From Sphingomonas natans (GTDB lineage Bacteria > Pseudomonadota > Alphaproteobacteria > Sphingomonadales > Sphingomonadaceae): DNA of 64,000 nucleotides. The notes under the pieces are model-generated. The model was not told the origin of the DNA and searched no databases. It saw only the letters and a program-made list of their open reading frames with translations. The DNA is taken from contig NZ_JAUOTP010000008.1 of assembly GCF_030546695.1 (NCBI RefSeq), positions 62,001 to 126,000 of the forward strand, written 5' to 3'. The position numbers and the translations under genes are program-made. Positions 8,184-16,583 of this stretch are shown here, piece after piece. Numbering within the stretch: the first letter of the stretch is position 1; each line of letters opens with the position of its first letter.

Positions 8184-9367
8184 GCGCGGAAGAGTGCCGC
8201 CATCGCCGCGCCGTTCGCGCGGGCATCGTGGCGGGCAAGAACGCGGCCGCGGCCGACCTCGCCCATGTCGCGCAGCTGCGCCGGATCGGCGGCGAGCGCT
8301 GCGGCCATCGCCTCGACCAGCGCTTCTACCGATCCGGCGGGGACGACCCAGCCGCAGGCGGCATCGACGAGCTCGGGTATGCCGGCGATCGCGGTGGTCA
8401 CGACCGGGACGCGTAGCGCGAGCGCTTCCATGATCACGACCGGCAGACCCTCGGCGAAGCTGGGCAGGACCATCGCGCGCGCGGCGAGCAGGCGCTGGCG
8501 AACGCCCGCCGCATCGAGATAGCCGGTGATCGTGACCGCGTCGGCAAGCCCGCGAGCGACGATCGCCGCCTCGATTTCCGCGCGCATCTCGCCATCGCCG
8601 ACGAGCGTCAGGTGGAACGGGATATCGCGCGCACGCAGCTTCGCGGCGGCCTCGATCAGCAGCGGCAGGCCCTTCTGGCCGCTGAGCCGGGCGATGCAAC
8701 ACAGTTCGGCGGCGGAGACGGGTGGAGCGGGTGTGAGAGAGGAAAAGGCTTCGTCGATTCCGCAGCGGACGACCTTCAATTTCTCCCACTGATCGGGCTT
8801 CGTCCAGCGCATGAGCTGGCTGCGGCCGAAATCGCTGATCGCCATGACCTGGGCGGCATCGCCGATCTTGGCGGGCAGATCGATTGCGCCGGGCGCATCG
8901 AACTCCTCGGGGCCATGGACGGTGAAGCTGTAGGGGATGCCCGAGAGCAGATAGACGAGGCGGGCGACGGCGGCGGGATTGGTGCCGAAATGCGCGTGAA
9001 GGCGCGTGACGCCGTCGAGCCGGCGCGCGAGCCAGCAGGCTTCGACCAGATAGATGATGTGGCGGAGCGCGATCTTCGGGCGGCCTTGCGCCATGCCTAT
9101 CGCTGCCGCCATCGCGCCGAGGAAGCGGCCGGGCCGGGCGAGCGCGGTAACGAGCGCCGCCGCCAGCAAGGCGGCTTTTGACTGCGCGAGAATCACTATC
9201 GTGCGGGGTAGCTCGGCGCGATCGGCCGCGTCGGGCAGCGACGCATCGGGCGGGCGGATCGAGAAACGCAGCACCTCGACACCCGCCGCCTCGACCCCGG
9301 CGATCTCGCGGCGGATGAAGCTGTGGCTGACGGCCGGATAGCGATTGACGAGATAGGCGACGCGCAT
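8180..9367 (-). CDS. Family 4 glycosyltransferase
   Basis: A 395-aa GT-B enzyme of the colanic-acid/exopolysaccharide glycosyltransferase type. The start at 9367 (MRVAYLVNRYPAVSHSFI) is the family-typical N-terminus. The N-terminal Rossmann domain carries HAHFGTNPAAVA and PYSFTVHGPEEFD. The C-terminal nucleotide-sugar domain carries CIARLSGQKGLP, LVGDGEMR and the acidic-phosphate motif ending SFAEGLPVVIMEAL, which fits the family's E-x7-E pattern. It overlaps the following GT2 gene by 4 nt. Together they probably make a surface glycan. Confidence 0.88.
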   Translation of the reverse strand: MRVAYLVNRYPAVSHSFIRREIAGVEAAGVEVLRFSIRPPDASLPDAADRAELPRTIVILAQSKAALLAAALVTALARPGRFLGAMAAAIGMAQGRPKIALRHIIYLVEACWLARRLDGVTRLHAHFGTNPAAVARLVYLLSGIPYSFTVHGPEEFDAPGAIDLPAKIGDAAQVMAISDFGRSQLMRWTKPDQWEKLKVVRCGIDEAFSSLTPAPPVSAAELCCIARLSGQKGLPLLIEAAAKLRARDIPFHLTLVGDGEMRAEIEAAIVARGLADAVTITGYLDAAGVRQRLLAARAMVLPSFAEGLPVVIMEALALRVPVVTTAIAGIPELVDAACGWVVPAGSVEALVEAMAAALAADPAQLRDMGEVGRGRVLARHDARANGAAMAALFRA

Positions 9368-9467
9368 GTTCGGTTCGTCTGCCCCCGCAACGCTGAACAA
9401 GGCGTAACCGGCGCGCGCGCCAGCGTCCAGCAGGGAGCACCAAGCGCTCCCTGCTCAGTGCCCCCGC

Positions 9468-9803
9468 TTAGAAAGGCAGCTTGAAGCCCGGGGGCAGCGG
9501 GAGGCCGGCGGTCATCTCGCCCATCGCGGCGTTGCCCGCGGCATCGGCCTTGCCGCGCGCATCGTTGAGCGCGGCGGCGACGAGATCCTCCAGCATCTGC
9601 TTTTCGGACAGGACCATCAGCGAATCATCGATCGCGACGCCGAGGATGCGGCCCTTGGCGGTGGCGCGGATCTTGACGAGACCGCCGCCGGCGGCACCCT
9701 CGACCTCGATCTTGTCGAGACCGGCCTGCGCATCGGCCATCTGCGCCTGGACCTTGCCCGCCATCTCCTGCGCGGCGGCCATCAGTTCGTTCAAGTCCTT
9801 CAT
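9468..9803 (-). CDS. ybaB: YbaB/EbfC family nucleoid-associated protein
   Basis: A 111-aa small DNA-binding protein that forms tweezer-like dimers and is almost always encoded next to dnaX and recR. It has the family's N-terminal helix (MKDLNELMAAAQEMAGKVQ), the central strands with GGLVKIRATAKG, and a C-terminal helix followed by the usual GLPLPPGFKLPF ending. Its start overlaps the dnaX stop by 4 nt (ATGA), so the two are co-translated. A recR gene is not next to it here. Confidence 0.93.
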   Translation of the reverse strand: MKDLNELMAAAQEMAGKVQAQMADAQAGLDKIEVEGAAGGGLVKIRATAKGRILGVAIDDSLMVLSEKQMLEDLVAAALNDARGKADAAGNAAMGEMTAGLPLPPGFKLPF

Positions 9804-11443
9804 CGCGACATACTCCTGGGATCATCGCCCCTGTCTTCGGGGGCGTAGCCGATCAGCTCGGCATCGGGAAAGGCGGCGAAAGCGGCGGCAACGACCGGCG
9901 TCGCGAGCAAGGCATCGCGCGCGGCACTTTCGTGCGCCTTGGCTTCATCGAGCAAACTGGGGCGGCCGATGCCGTCCTGCACCGAAATCGTCCAGCGCTC
10001 GCCGAGTTCGCCGATGCGCGGATTGAGGCAATCCTGCAGCTCCTTGCCGAAGCCGGGGCCGATGCCCTGGCCGGCGGCGATGACCATTTCGGGCGGCTGG
10101 AAGCGGATCATCCGCGCGCCTTCGAAACAGGACGCGAGGCGATGCGCCTTCTTCTCGATCAGATGATCGTAGAGCGCCTGCGGGCTTTGCGGCAGGCGCG
10201 GAAGGACGGGCTCGGCGAGCATAGGGCGCTGCTCTTCAGGCGCGGGTGCGGGCGCTGCCGGCGCCTCGGCGGACCCGAGCTCGCCCGCGCGGATGCGCCT
10301 GGCGAGATCCTGCGGGTCGGGGAGCTGGCTGGCATGGACGACGCGCAGCAGCGCCATTTCGGCGGCCTCGCGGGGCAGGACGGCGGTCTGCACCTCGGCA
10401 TGGCCCTTCAGCAGCAATTGCCACAGGCGGTGCAAGGTCGCGAAGCCCATCCGGCTCGCCCAATCGCCGAACGCCTCGCGCTCCTCGGCCGACAATGCGA
10501 GATCGTCGGCCCCACCGACCTTGGCACGGGTGACGCCGTGGACGGTCTCGAGCAGGCCCTTGAGCAGAGCGGCGGGCTCGACACCCAGCGCGTGCTGGTG
10601 CGCGACCGAACCGAGCACCGCGGGCACGTCACCGGCGAGCAACTGCCCGAACAGGCGGCGGATCGCGCCGCGATCGGACAGGCCGAGCATGTCGCGGACC
10701 TGATCGGCGGTGACGCCGCCGTCGGCCGCGCCGTGCGCGATCGCCTGATCGAGGATCGACAGGCCATCGCGCGCCGAGCCTTCGGCGGCGCGCGCGATCA
10801 AGGCGAGCGCCTCCTCCTCGACCGTGACACCCTCGGCATCGACGACGCGCTGGAAGTGCGCGGCGAGCGACTCTGCGGGGATGCGGCGCAGATCGAAGCG
10901 CTGGCAGCGCGACAGCACCGTGACCGGCACCTTGTTCACCTCGGTCGTGGCGAACAGGAATTTCACATGCGCGGGCGGCTCCTCCAGCGTCTTCAGCAGC
11001 GCGTTGAACGCATTCTTGGTCAGCATGTGGACTTCGTCGACGATATAGACCTTATAGCGCGCCGAGACCGCCGAATAGCGCACCGCCTCGATGATCTCGC
11101 GCACGTCGTCGACGCCGGTATGGCTCGCGGCGTCCATCTCGACCACGTCGATATGGCGGCCTTCGGCGATGGCGACGCACGGCTCGCACACCCCGCACGG
11201 ATCGATCGTCGGGCCGCCCGTCCCGTCCGGGCCGATGCAGTTCAGAGCCTTGGCGATGAGCCGCGCGGTCGAGGTCTTGCCGACGCCGCGCACCCCGGTG
11301 AGCAGGAAGGCGTGGGCGAGGCGATCGCGGCGGATCGCGTTGCCCAAAGTCTGGACCATCGCATCCTGACCGATCAGCTCGGTGAAGCGCTGCGGGCGAT
11401 ATTTGCGCGCGAGGACGCGATAGACGGGAGCGGATTCGGACAT
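9800..11443 (-). CDS. dnaX: DNA polymerase III subunit gamma/tau
   Basis: Clamp-loader ATPase subunit of the replicative polymerase. The start at 11443 (MSESAPVYRVLARKYRPQRF) is the standard N-terminus, giving 547 aa. Walker A GVRGVGKTSTA, the four-cysteine zinc module (CIGPDGTGGPTIDPCGVCEPC), Walker B VYIVDEVHML, sensor 1 LFATTEVNKVP and the SRC arginine finger are all visible. The tail past about residue 370 is the tau region. I saw no A-rich slippery sequence of the E. coli type, so a frameshifted gamma form is not supported. It sits between DUF1905/SRP RNA and ybaB. Confidence 0.96.
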   Translation of the reverse strand: MSESAPVYRVLARKYRPQRFTELIGQDAMVQTLGNAIRRDRLAHAFLLTGVRGVGKTSTARLIAKALNCIGPDGTGGPTIDPCGVCEPCVAIAEGRHIDVVEMDAASHTGVDDVREIIEAVRYSAVSARYKVYIVDEVHMLTKNAFNALLKTLEEPPAHVKFLFATTEVNKVPVTVLSRCQRFDLRRIPAESLAAHFQRVVDAEGVTVEEEALALIARAAEGSARDGLSILDQAIAHGAADGGVTADQVRDMLGLSDRGAIRRLFGQLLAGDVPAVLGSVAHQHALGVEPAALLKGLLETVHGVTRAKVGGADDLALSAEEREAFGDWASRMGFATLHRLWQLLLKGHAEVQTAVLPREAAEMALLRVVHASQLPDPQDLARRIRAGELGSAEAPAAPAPAPEEQRPMLAEPVLPRLPQSPQALYDHLIEKKAHRLASCFEGARMIRFQPPEMVIAAGQGIGPGFGKELQDCLNPRIGELGERWTISVQDGIGRPSLLDEAKAHESAARDALLATPVVAAAFAAFPDAELIGYAPEDRGDDPRSMSR

Positions 11444-11453
11444 TGGCGCCAAT

Positions 11454-11780
11454 CTAGGGTGTCGGCGAGCCCGCGTCACGGCCCGTGATCCGCATCCGGA
11501 CATGGATCGCGTCGCCAAGCGCGATTGCCTCCGCCCGCCGGACCGCGATTCTGAGCGGCAGCAGATAGCCGCCCGCCTTCGGAAAGAGCGACGTGCGGAA
11601 GTCCGTGTCGCCGATGCAGGCTTCGACCGGCACGACGCCCCAGCCGTAGCTGGCCAGGCGCGCGGCATAGCTGACCTCGCCCTCATAGGCGGACGGGATT
11701 GCCACGAAATGGAAAGGCGATGGCCCGCGCCAGTGGATGACAGGCGCGGTGAAACCGATATCGAGCAGGATTTCGCGCAT
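11454..11780 (-). CDS. DUF1905 domain protein
   Basis: A 108-aa protein matching the DUF1905 (AF2212/PG0164-like) family: an N-terminal strand run with FVAIP near residue 28, then GWGVVPVEACIGDTDF, then KAGGYLLPLRIAVRRAEAIALGD near the C-terminus. These are small beta-barrel proteins of unknown function, possibly ligand binding. It ends 10 nt before dnaX, so it probably shares that transcript. The first ATG is used; no better start is evident. Confidence 0.8.
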   Translation of the reverse strand: MREILLDIGFTAPVIHWRGPSPFHFVAIPSAYEGEVSYAARLASYGWGVVPVEACIGDTDFRTSLFPKAGGYLLPLRIAVRRAEAIALGDAIHVRMRITGRDAGSPTP

Positions 11781-11843
11781 CGATCAGGCCCATCGGCTCG
11801 CCCGCGGCTTACCGGGATCAGCCACAGCGGCGCGTGAACGGGT

Positions 11844-11932
11844 GGGAGCCGGAACGACCCGATACGAAATCGTTGTGGCTGCTTCCTTCCGGATCTGACC
11901 AAGTTGGCGACGGCACCGTCCGCCCGACTCCC
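11844..11932 (-). ncRNA. ffs: Signal recognition particle RNA (small bacterial type)
   Basis: On the minus strand this 89-nt stretch contains the SRP RNA signature: GGTCAGATCCGGAAGGAAGC, the apical loop and Ffh-binding domain, followed by AGCC. The ends close in a 9-bp helix, GGGAGTCGG at 11932-11924 with CCGGCTCCC at 11852-11844 (one G-U pair). The RNA joins Ffh protein to target nascent membrane proteins to FtsY and SecYEG. Its place just upstream of dnaX is a known bacterial arrangement. Ends are set by the closing helix and could be a few nucleotides off. Confidence 0.93.
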
Positions 11933-11953
11933 GCGCGGCGATATGGTCGACGC

Positions 11954-13102
11954 TTATCCCGCTGGCAAGGGTCTGGCGAAGCGCAGGATCAGGAAGCCCG
12001 CGATCGCGGACAGGAACGAGCCCGCGAGCACGCCGAGCTTCACCTCGTCCAGCATCGCGCCGTCCCCGAATGCCAGCCCACCGACGAACAGGCTCATCGT
12101 GAAGCCGATGCCCGCGAGCAGAGCGACGCCGTAGAGCTGGAGCCCGCTCGCGCCTTCGGGACGCGGCGCGAGGCGGAGTTTCAGGCAGGCGAAGGTGCCG
12201 AGGCCGATCCCCACCTGCTTGCCGAGGAACAGGCCCATCGCGACCGCGAGCGGCAGCGGCGCCGCCATCTTGGCGACGCTCAAGCCACTAAGCGAGAGCC
12301 CGGCATTGGCGAAACCGAACAGCGGCACGATCGCGAAGGCGACCCACGGGTGGAGCCGGTGCTCCAGCATGGGCAACGGCGCGCTGCCATGGCCGCCGCG
12401 GAGCGGTATCGTCAGCGCGGCGAGCACGCCCGCGACGGTCGCGTGGACGCCCGAGCGATAGACGGCGACCCACAGCAGAGCCGCCAGCAGGAGATAGGGC
12501 CAGAGCCGATCGATCCCGCGCCGGTTGAGCAGCAGCATCACGCCGAAGATCGCGGCGGCGGCGGCGAGCATCACGGGATCGACCGCGGCGGTATAGCCGA
12601 AGGCGATGATCAGGACGGCGCCGATATCGTCGACGATCGCGACGGTGGTGAGGAACAGCCGCAGCGATGGCGGAACGTGCCGACCGGCGAGCAGGAGGAC
12701 GGCCTGGGCGAAGGCGATATCGGTCGCGGCCGGGATCGCCCAGCCGCGCGCCAGCGCCGGATCGGACAGCACGAAGCCGAGATAGACGAGTGCCGGCACG
12801 ATCATGCCCGCCGCGGCGGCGATCACCGGCAGGACGCGCGCGCCGCCGGTGCTGAGCGCGCCTTCCAGCGCCTCGCGCTTCACCTCGAGCCCGACGAGCA
12901 GGAAGAAGAGCGCCATCAGGCCGTCGTTGATCCAGTGCGCGAGGCTGAGCGGACCAAGCTGCGCGTGCAGCGCGCTCTGGTAGGCGGTCACCAAGGGCGA
13001 ATTGGCGACCAGCAACGCCAGTATGGCGGCCGCGATCAGCGCGATCCCGCCCGCCGCTTCGCCGCGCACGAAGGCGGGCAGCAATGTCTGTCGGCCGGCC
13101 AT
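11954..13102 (-). CDS. nhaA: Na+/H+ antiporter NhaA
   Basis: Inner-membrane electrogenic antiporter that exchanges Na+ for H+ for pH and salt homeostasis. The start at 13102 (MAGRQTLLPAF) gives 382 aa, typical for the family; an in-frame codon 36 nt upstream adds only basic residues. About twelve hydrophobic helices are visible. The key AIPAATDIAFAQAV segment and the paired-aspartate motif VAIVDDIGAVLIIAFGY (equivalent to Asp163/Asp164 of E. coli NhaA) are intact. It is divergent from the interrupted nfrB-like gene. Confidence 0.95.
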   Translation of the reverse strand: MAGRQTLLPAFVRGEAAGGIALIAAAILALLVANSPLVTAYQSALHAQLGPLSLAHWINDGLMALFFLLVGLEVKREALEGALSTGGARVLPVIAAAAGMIVPALVYLGFVLSDPALARGWAIPAATDIAFAQAVLLLAGRHVPPSLRLFLTTVAIVDDIGAVLIIAFGYTAAVDPVMLAAAAAIFGVMLLLNRRGIDRLWPYLLLAALLWVAVYRSGVHATVAGVLAALTIPLRGGHGSAPLPMLEHRLHPWVAFAIVPLFGFANAGLSLSGLSVAKMAAPLPLAVAMGLFLGKQVGIGLGTFACLKLRLAPRPEGASGLQLYGVALLAGIGFTMSLFVGGLAFGDGAMLDEVKLGVLAGSFLSAIAGFLILRFARPLPAG

Positions 13103-13197
13103 CGCTGCACCGCTATTCCCCGGACGCCTCCGCCGCAACCGCGCGATAGCCGTTGCTCCAGCGACGCAAGATCGACAGAAATGCGCGTCAGGGGGAC

Positions 13198-13896
13198 ATG
13201 GACGGGGCGATCCATCTCGATGCGGTGCGAGCGGGCGCCGGCTGGCTGCTTGCCGCAGTCACGCGCGAGATCACCTTATTCGCTTTGTTCGGGCTACTCG
13301 TGGGTGGGCTGGACGACCTGCTCGTCGATCTTCTGTGGCTCGCGCGGGGCGGCTGGCGCCGGCTGACCGTCTATCGCCGCCACGCGCGGATGACGATGGC
13401 GACGCTGCCGCCGGCCGAGGCACCCGGCGCCATTGCGATCTTCGTCGGCGCCTGGGCCGAAGGTGCGGTCATCGGCGCGATGGTGCGCACTGCGCTGACG
13501 AACATCCGCCACGAGGATTACCGCCTCTATGTCGGCACCTACCCGAACGATCCGGAGACGGAGCAGGCCGTCGATGCGATCGGCGACGCGCGCGTCCGCC
13601 GGGTCGGGGGGATCCTGCCGGGTCCGACGACCAAGGCGGAATGCCTGAACCGCGTATGGCAGGCGATGCTGGCCGACGAGGCGGCAGAGGGGCGTCGCTT
13701 CAAGACGATCATCCTCCATGATGCAGAGGACCTCATCCACCCGCTGGAGCTCACGCTCTACGACCGGATGATCGAGCGCTTCGATCTCGTCCAGATACCG
13801 GTGCTGCCGCTGATCGCGCGCGAAAGCCTGTGGGCGCGGATCATCTCGGCCACTTACGCCGACGAATTCTCCGAACCAAACTTCGCGTTAGCGTAG
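13198..13896 (+). pseudogene. NfrB-like glycosyltransferase, 5' part, split by the integrated element
   Basis: The N-terminal half of an inner-membrane GT2 protein related to NfrB (phage N4 adsorption protein B). The ATG at 13198 is chosen because a GGGGG Shine-Dalgarno sits just before it; a TTG at 13153 is the alternative. Visible are a membrane segment (about residues 20-45), a GT2 core with IAIFVGAWAEGAVIG, YVGTYPNDPE and the acidic ILHDAEDLIHP motif, then ARIISATYADEFSE at the break. Native codons end with GAA at 13873-13875. The last residues before the stop at 13896 come from the element. The remaining half is at 30766-31485; joined, they give 465 aa. Confidence 0.9.
13873..13896. other. 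attL: left junction of the integrated element
   Basis: Host codons run to GAA (13873-13875), then element sequence begins. Nine bases later comes GCGTTAGCGTAG (13885-13896), which is the exact reverse complement of CTACGCTAACGC at 30741-30752 by the right end. The shared core between the two junctions is only GAA, as expected for large serine recombinases, whose crossover core is 2-3 bp. Confidence 0.85.
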
Positions 13897-13944
13897 CAAA
13901 CGGCGTGGGCCTCGGCGGGTGGCGCTGTTCCGCGTAGCGGCTAT

Positions 13945-13969
13945 ATGATCCTGAAGACGACAGGATCAT
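13945..13969 (+). promoter_or_regulatory. Hairpin that would cover the ribosome binding site of the next gene
   Basis: ATGATCCTG (13945-13953) and CAGGATCAT (13961-13969) form a perfect 9-bp stem with a 7-nt loop. The right arm contains the AGGA that would serve as Shine-Dalgarno for the ATG at 13973. In RNA it could hide that site; as DNA it could be a repressor operator. Confidence 0.6.
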
Positions 13970-13972
13970 TTG

Positions 13973-14533
13973 ATGAGCTCGAAATTCTATCGGTTGCTGA
14001 CGGCAGACGGCTCTTGGCAAAAAGTAATCGACGACTGGCAACGGCAATGCGAGGAGGTCGGCGAGTCAATAGATGAGTTTGCGCCGGAATCACGAGCGCT
14101 CCTCCATGGCTTTGCAGAGTCGTGTGAAAAAGACACTTGGGCCGCAGGACTCTTCGAGGACAGCCGGTGCGTGGCGATTGCTATGCTGAACCGCACGATG
14201 CTACCGAAAACGAGCGGCTATACCTTGCGTGTTCGCCATGTAATTGTCTCGCCACTCTTAGATTATGGCGCTTTATCCAAAGATGCTTACGCCGATACGC
14301 TTGTATCGTTTACGTGGGCGGTCGTTCAGATTTCCGAAACCACTTTGCCTGCAGAGCATGTGAAGTTTCATCTTCGCAGCCCCGGCGACATGGATTACTT
14401 CCGTGCGTTTGGGAACGCTCTTGACAGCAAGGGCGTATTTGCACGAGTGAGCATGCACGGCGCTTGGTTGGCTATCACCAAGAGCAATGGCGAAGGGCAA
14501 CCTTCGGAGTCGATTGAGGAGGGTGCGGCATGA
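13973..14533 (+). CDS. Hypothetical protein (element cargo)
   Basis: A 186-aa soluble protein not recognised. The ATG at 13973 is preferred to the adjacent TTG. The middle of the protein (TLRVRHVIVSPLLDYG, then a long helix, then HVKFHLRSPGDMDYFRAFG) has an alternating strand-helix pattern that could be an acetyltransferase-like fold, but no decisive acetyl-CoA motif is visible. Base composition is clearly lower in GC than the flanking chromosome. It overlaps the next small gene by 4 nt, so the two probably form a functional pair. It lies between attL and the recombinase and points away from attL. Confidence 0.6.
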   Translation: MSSKFYRLLTADGSWQKVIDDWQRQCEEVGESIDEFAPESRALLHGFAESCEKDTWAAGLFEDSRCVAIAMLNRTMLPKTSGYTLRVRHVIVSPLLDYGALSKDAYADTLVSFTWAVVQISETTLPAEHVKFHLRSPGDMDYFRAFGNALDSKGVFARVSMHGAWLAITKSNGEGQPSESIEEGAA

Positions 14534-14688
14534 ATGAGGGCACCGCCAGGATGTATCTGGCTATCCAAGAAGCAGTCCACGAAGCTGTGGAAATTGTCGG
14601 CATCGACGGCGTGCGCCGAATGTCGTGGTTCGCATCATCGGATCAAGCAGAGGCGCTCTCTGCAATGCGAGAGCTTGAAGCCGCGTAA
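14530..14688 (+). CDS. Small hypothetical protein, coupled to the preceding gene
   Basis: A 52-aa ORF starting at an ATG that overlaps the preceding stop by 4 nt (ATGA). It encodes a mostly helical, acidic peptide (MNEGTARMYLAIQEAV, then EAVEIVGIDGVRR, ending MRELEAA). The tight overlap is the main support. An overlapping small helical partner of a larger unknown protein recalls toxin-antitoxin or inhibitor pairs, but this is only an inference from layout. Confidence 0.5.
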   Translation: MNEGTARMYLAIQEAVHEAVEIVGIDGVRRMSWFASSDQAEALSAMRELEAA

Positions 14689-14741
14689 GGTTGATCTGCT
14701 ACGTTTGAGTAGCAGTGCTTGCATCGTAGCGCGGGGATCCG

Positions 14742-16316
14742 TCAGCCTATCTCGCGCAGCCCCGTAGCCAGCGAAAGCACTTCGTCAATCTGCCGGACGA
14801 CCTCGATCTCAACGCCGCGCCGTTCTTCACTTGGGCGCACGATGATCCGAGCGATCATGGCACGCAAACGGGGTACGGCTTCGTCGGCGGCTTCTGGCAT
14901 GGCGAGCGCCGTCTGCAGGTCTGCGATCTGACGGCGGTATTCTTCTTCTAATCGAGGATGGAGCGCCAAGACCGTCGGCAACGCCTCGAGGCTGGCCAGC
15001 TCGCGTCCCAAGGCTTCCTTCTCCGTCCGGGCGGTCGCCAGCGCATCGCGTATCTCTGGCAGCTCACGGAAGCCCGACGTGAAGGCTTCAATAAGGCGAT
15101 CCAGACGGCGCTGCACCTCCGCCAGCTTCCGATCGAGCCGGGCTCGATCTTTCGCGAGACTGGCCGAGCGGCGCGCGAAATCCCGATGATACTCCCGCAC
15201 ATAGGCAGCCACGACGTCCGGCGCGAGCATGCCAGCCTGTAGATCCGCCAGCACTCTTTCCTGGTATAATCGCGAGTTAATCATGCGATTGTTAGTGCAG
15301 GTGCCACCGTTGCGATTGTTGCGGCAGCCCCAGTGATCGCCAGTGATCTTTGTCCAGCTGGTGCCGCAGACGGCACAGACGCCCAGCCCGGACAGCAGAT
15401 GCTTCGGCCGGCGCTGCCGTTCCGGTCGTGTTCGGCGTCCCGCCTCCAGCCGGTCTTGCGCCGCCTGCCAAAGATCCTCGGGGACGATGCGGAGACGCGG
15501 AACCTCTTGCTCGACGATCTGGCTCGGATCGCCTGGCCGCATCATCTTACGCCGCGTCTGAGGGTTGGTGACGACCTTCGACCGGCCGTAGACGATCCTA
15601 CCAATGTAGATCCGATTCCGAAGGATCCCGAAGCCAGTGCTCGGGCTACCGCTGATTGTCCCAGTCTGCCAGAATCCCTGCCGCGGTGGGGCGACACCTT
15701 CAGCGTTAAGGCGCTCGGCGATCGCGCGAGGGCTGCGACCGGCAACGAACTCCCGGAAGATACGGATGACGATCTCGGCTCGATCGGGCTCGATCTCTCG
15801 GAGCCCGGCGATTAGGTTGCCTTTTTCGTCCAGGCGGTTCGCGCGTCGATAGCCATAGGCCGGCCCTCCTGAAGATCGCCCCTGCGCGAGCGCTCCTCGC
15901 TGACCGCGCCGAACTCGCGCCCCCAGATCCGTCCGAAATTGCGAATCCATGAATCCTTTCAGGAGGCCGATCATCGGCGTGACCGTGCCGTCGAACAGCG
16001 TGAAGAGGCGCGCGCCAGCGAACTCGATACGCTCACGGATCGTGTGAGCGTCGGCGATGTGGCGGGCTACGCGATCAGTCGATTCCGCTAGAACCTGATC
16101 GATGCCGCCGGCTTCAACCAAGCGAAGCATAGCGTTCATGCCGGGTCGCTGATCCTCACCGATGCCTGCTGCACCGGACAAGGCGGCGTCTCGAAACTCG
16201 GCGATGATAGTCCAGCCCTCGCATTCCGCTCGCGCGCGGCAGGCCGCAATCTGGTCATCGACTGACCTAGGATTCTGATTATCGCTGCTGAAGCGGGCGT
16301 AGATTACGGTCCGCAC
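14742..16316 (-). CDS. Large serine recombinase (element integrase)
   Basis: A 524-aa site-specific recombinase that would integrate and excise this element. It starts with GTG at 16316. The resolvase domain has YARFSSDNQ with nucleophile Ser10 and the conserved ESTDRVAR segment near residue 80. The recombinase domain spans about 145-290 (GPAYGYRR, RAIAERLNAEGV). The zinc ribbon has cysteines at 314, 317, 331 and 340. A long coiled coil (about 365-450) follows, typical of the family, where it controls the direction of recombination. The gene is about 0.9 kb from attL and transcribed toward it. A separate directionality factor was not identified. Confidence 0.95.
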   Translation of the reverse strand: MRTVIYARFSSDNQNPRSVDDQIAACRARAECEGWTIIAEFRDAALSGAAGIGEDQRPGMNAMLRLVEAGGIDQVLAESTDRVARHIADAHTIRERIEFAGARLFTLFDGTVTPMIGLLKGFMDSQFRTDLGARVRRGQRGALAQGRSSGGPAYGYRRANRLDEKGNLIAGLREIEPDRAEIVIRIFREFVAGRSPRAIAERLNAEGVAPPRQGFWQTGTISGSPSTGFGILRNRIYIGRIVYGRSKVVTNPQTRRKMMRPGDPSQIVEQEVPRLRIVPEDLWQAAQDRLEAGRRTRPERQRRPKHLLSGLGVCAVCGTSWTKITGDHWGCRNNRNGGTCTNNRMINSRLYQERVLADLQAGMLAPDVVAAYVREYHRDFARRSASLAKDRARLDRKLAEVQRRLDRLIEAFTSGFRELPEIRDALATARTEKEALGRELASLEALPTVLALHPRLEEEYRRQIADLQTALAMPEAADEAVPRLRAMIARIIVRPSEERRGVEIEVVRQIDEVLSLATGLREIG

Positions 16317-16522
16317 GAGCGGGATCTCCCCTTTGTACAGCTGCGAAATCGCGACCGACTGCCGCCCTCGCGAGGGCTTTCACGAAATCGATCACGAGCG
16401 AGCTGGGCTGATCAACAGCACTGTCGAAGCGGGCGGATATCGTCACGGGAGCTCATTCTCCTGGACGGGCGGGGGCGAACAGCAAATGAGTCTAACGCGC
16501 ACTTTGAACCTCATCGTCGGGG

Positions 16523-16542
16523 TGTGTGTTTTCATACACACA
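16523..16542. promoter_or_regulatory. Palindromic operator candidate between recombinase and regulator
   Basis: TGTGTGT-N6-ACACACA is a perfect 7+7 palindrome in the 267-bp divergent gap between the recombinase (16316, leftward) and the HTH gene (16584, rightward). Its position 42 bp before the HTH start suits autoregulation and control of the recombinase. The downstream TTGATTGATCAA (16550-16561) is a second, smaller dyad. Confidence 0.6.
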
Positions 16543-16583
16543 TAACGCTTGATTGATCAAGGGGCGGGTGAAATAAGCGGGCG

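Noticed and set aside
9800-11443. Programmed frameshift in dnaX to make a gamma form
   Set aside because: No A-rich slippery heptamer with a following hairpin was found.
16333-16545. 70-codon frame between recombinase and HTH regulator
   Set aside because: It covers the palindromic control region, has no good ribosome site and no recognisable sequence. A directionality factor was sought here and not supported.
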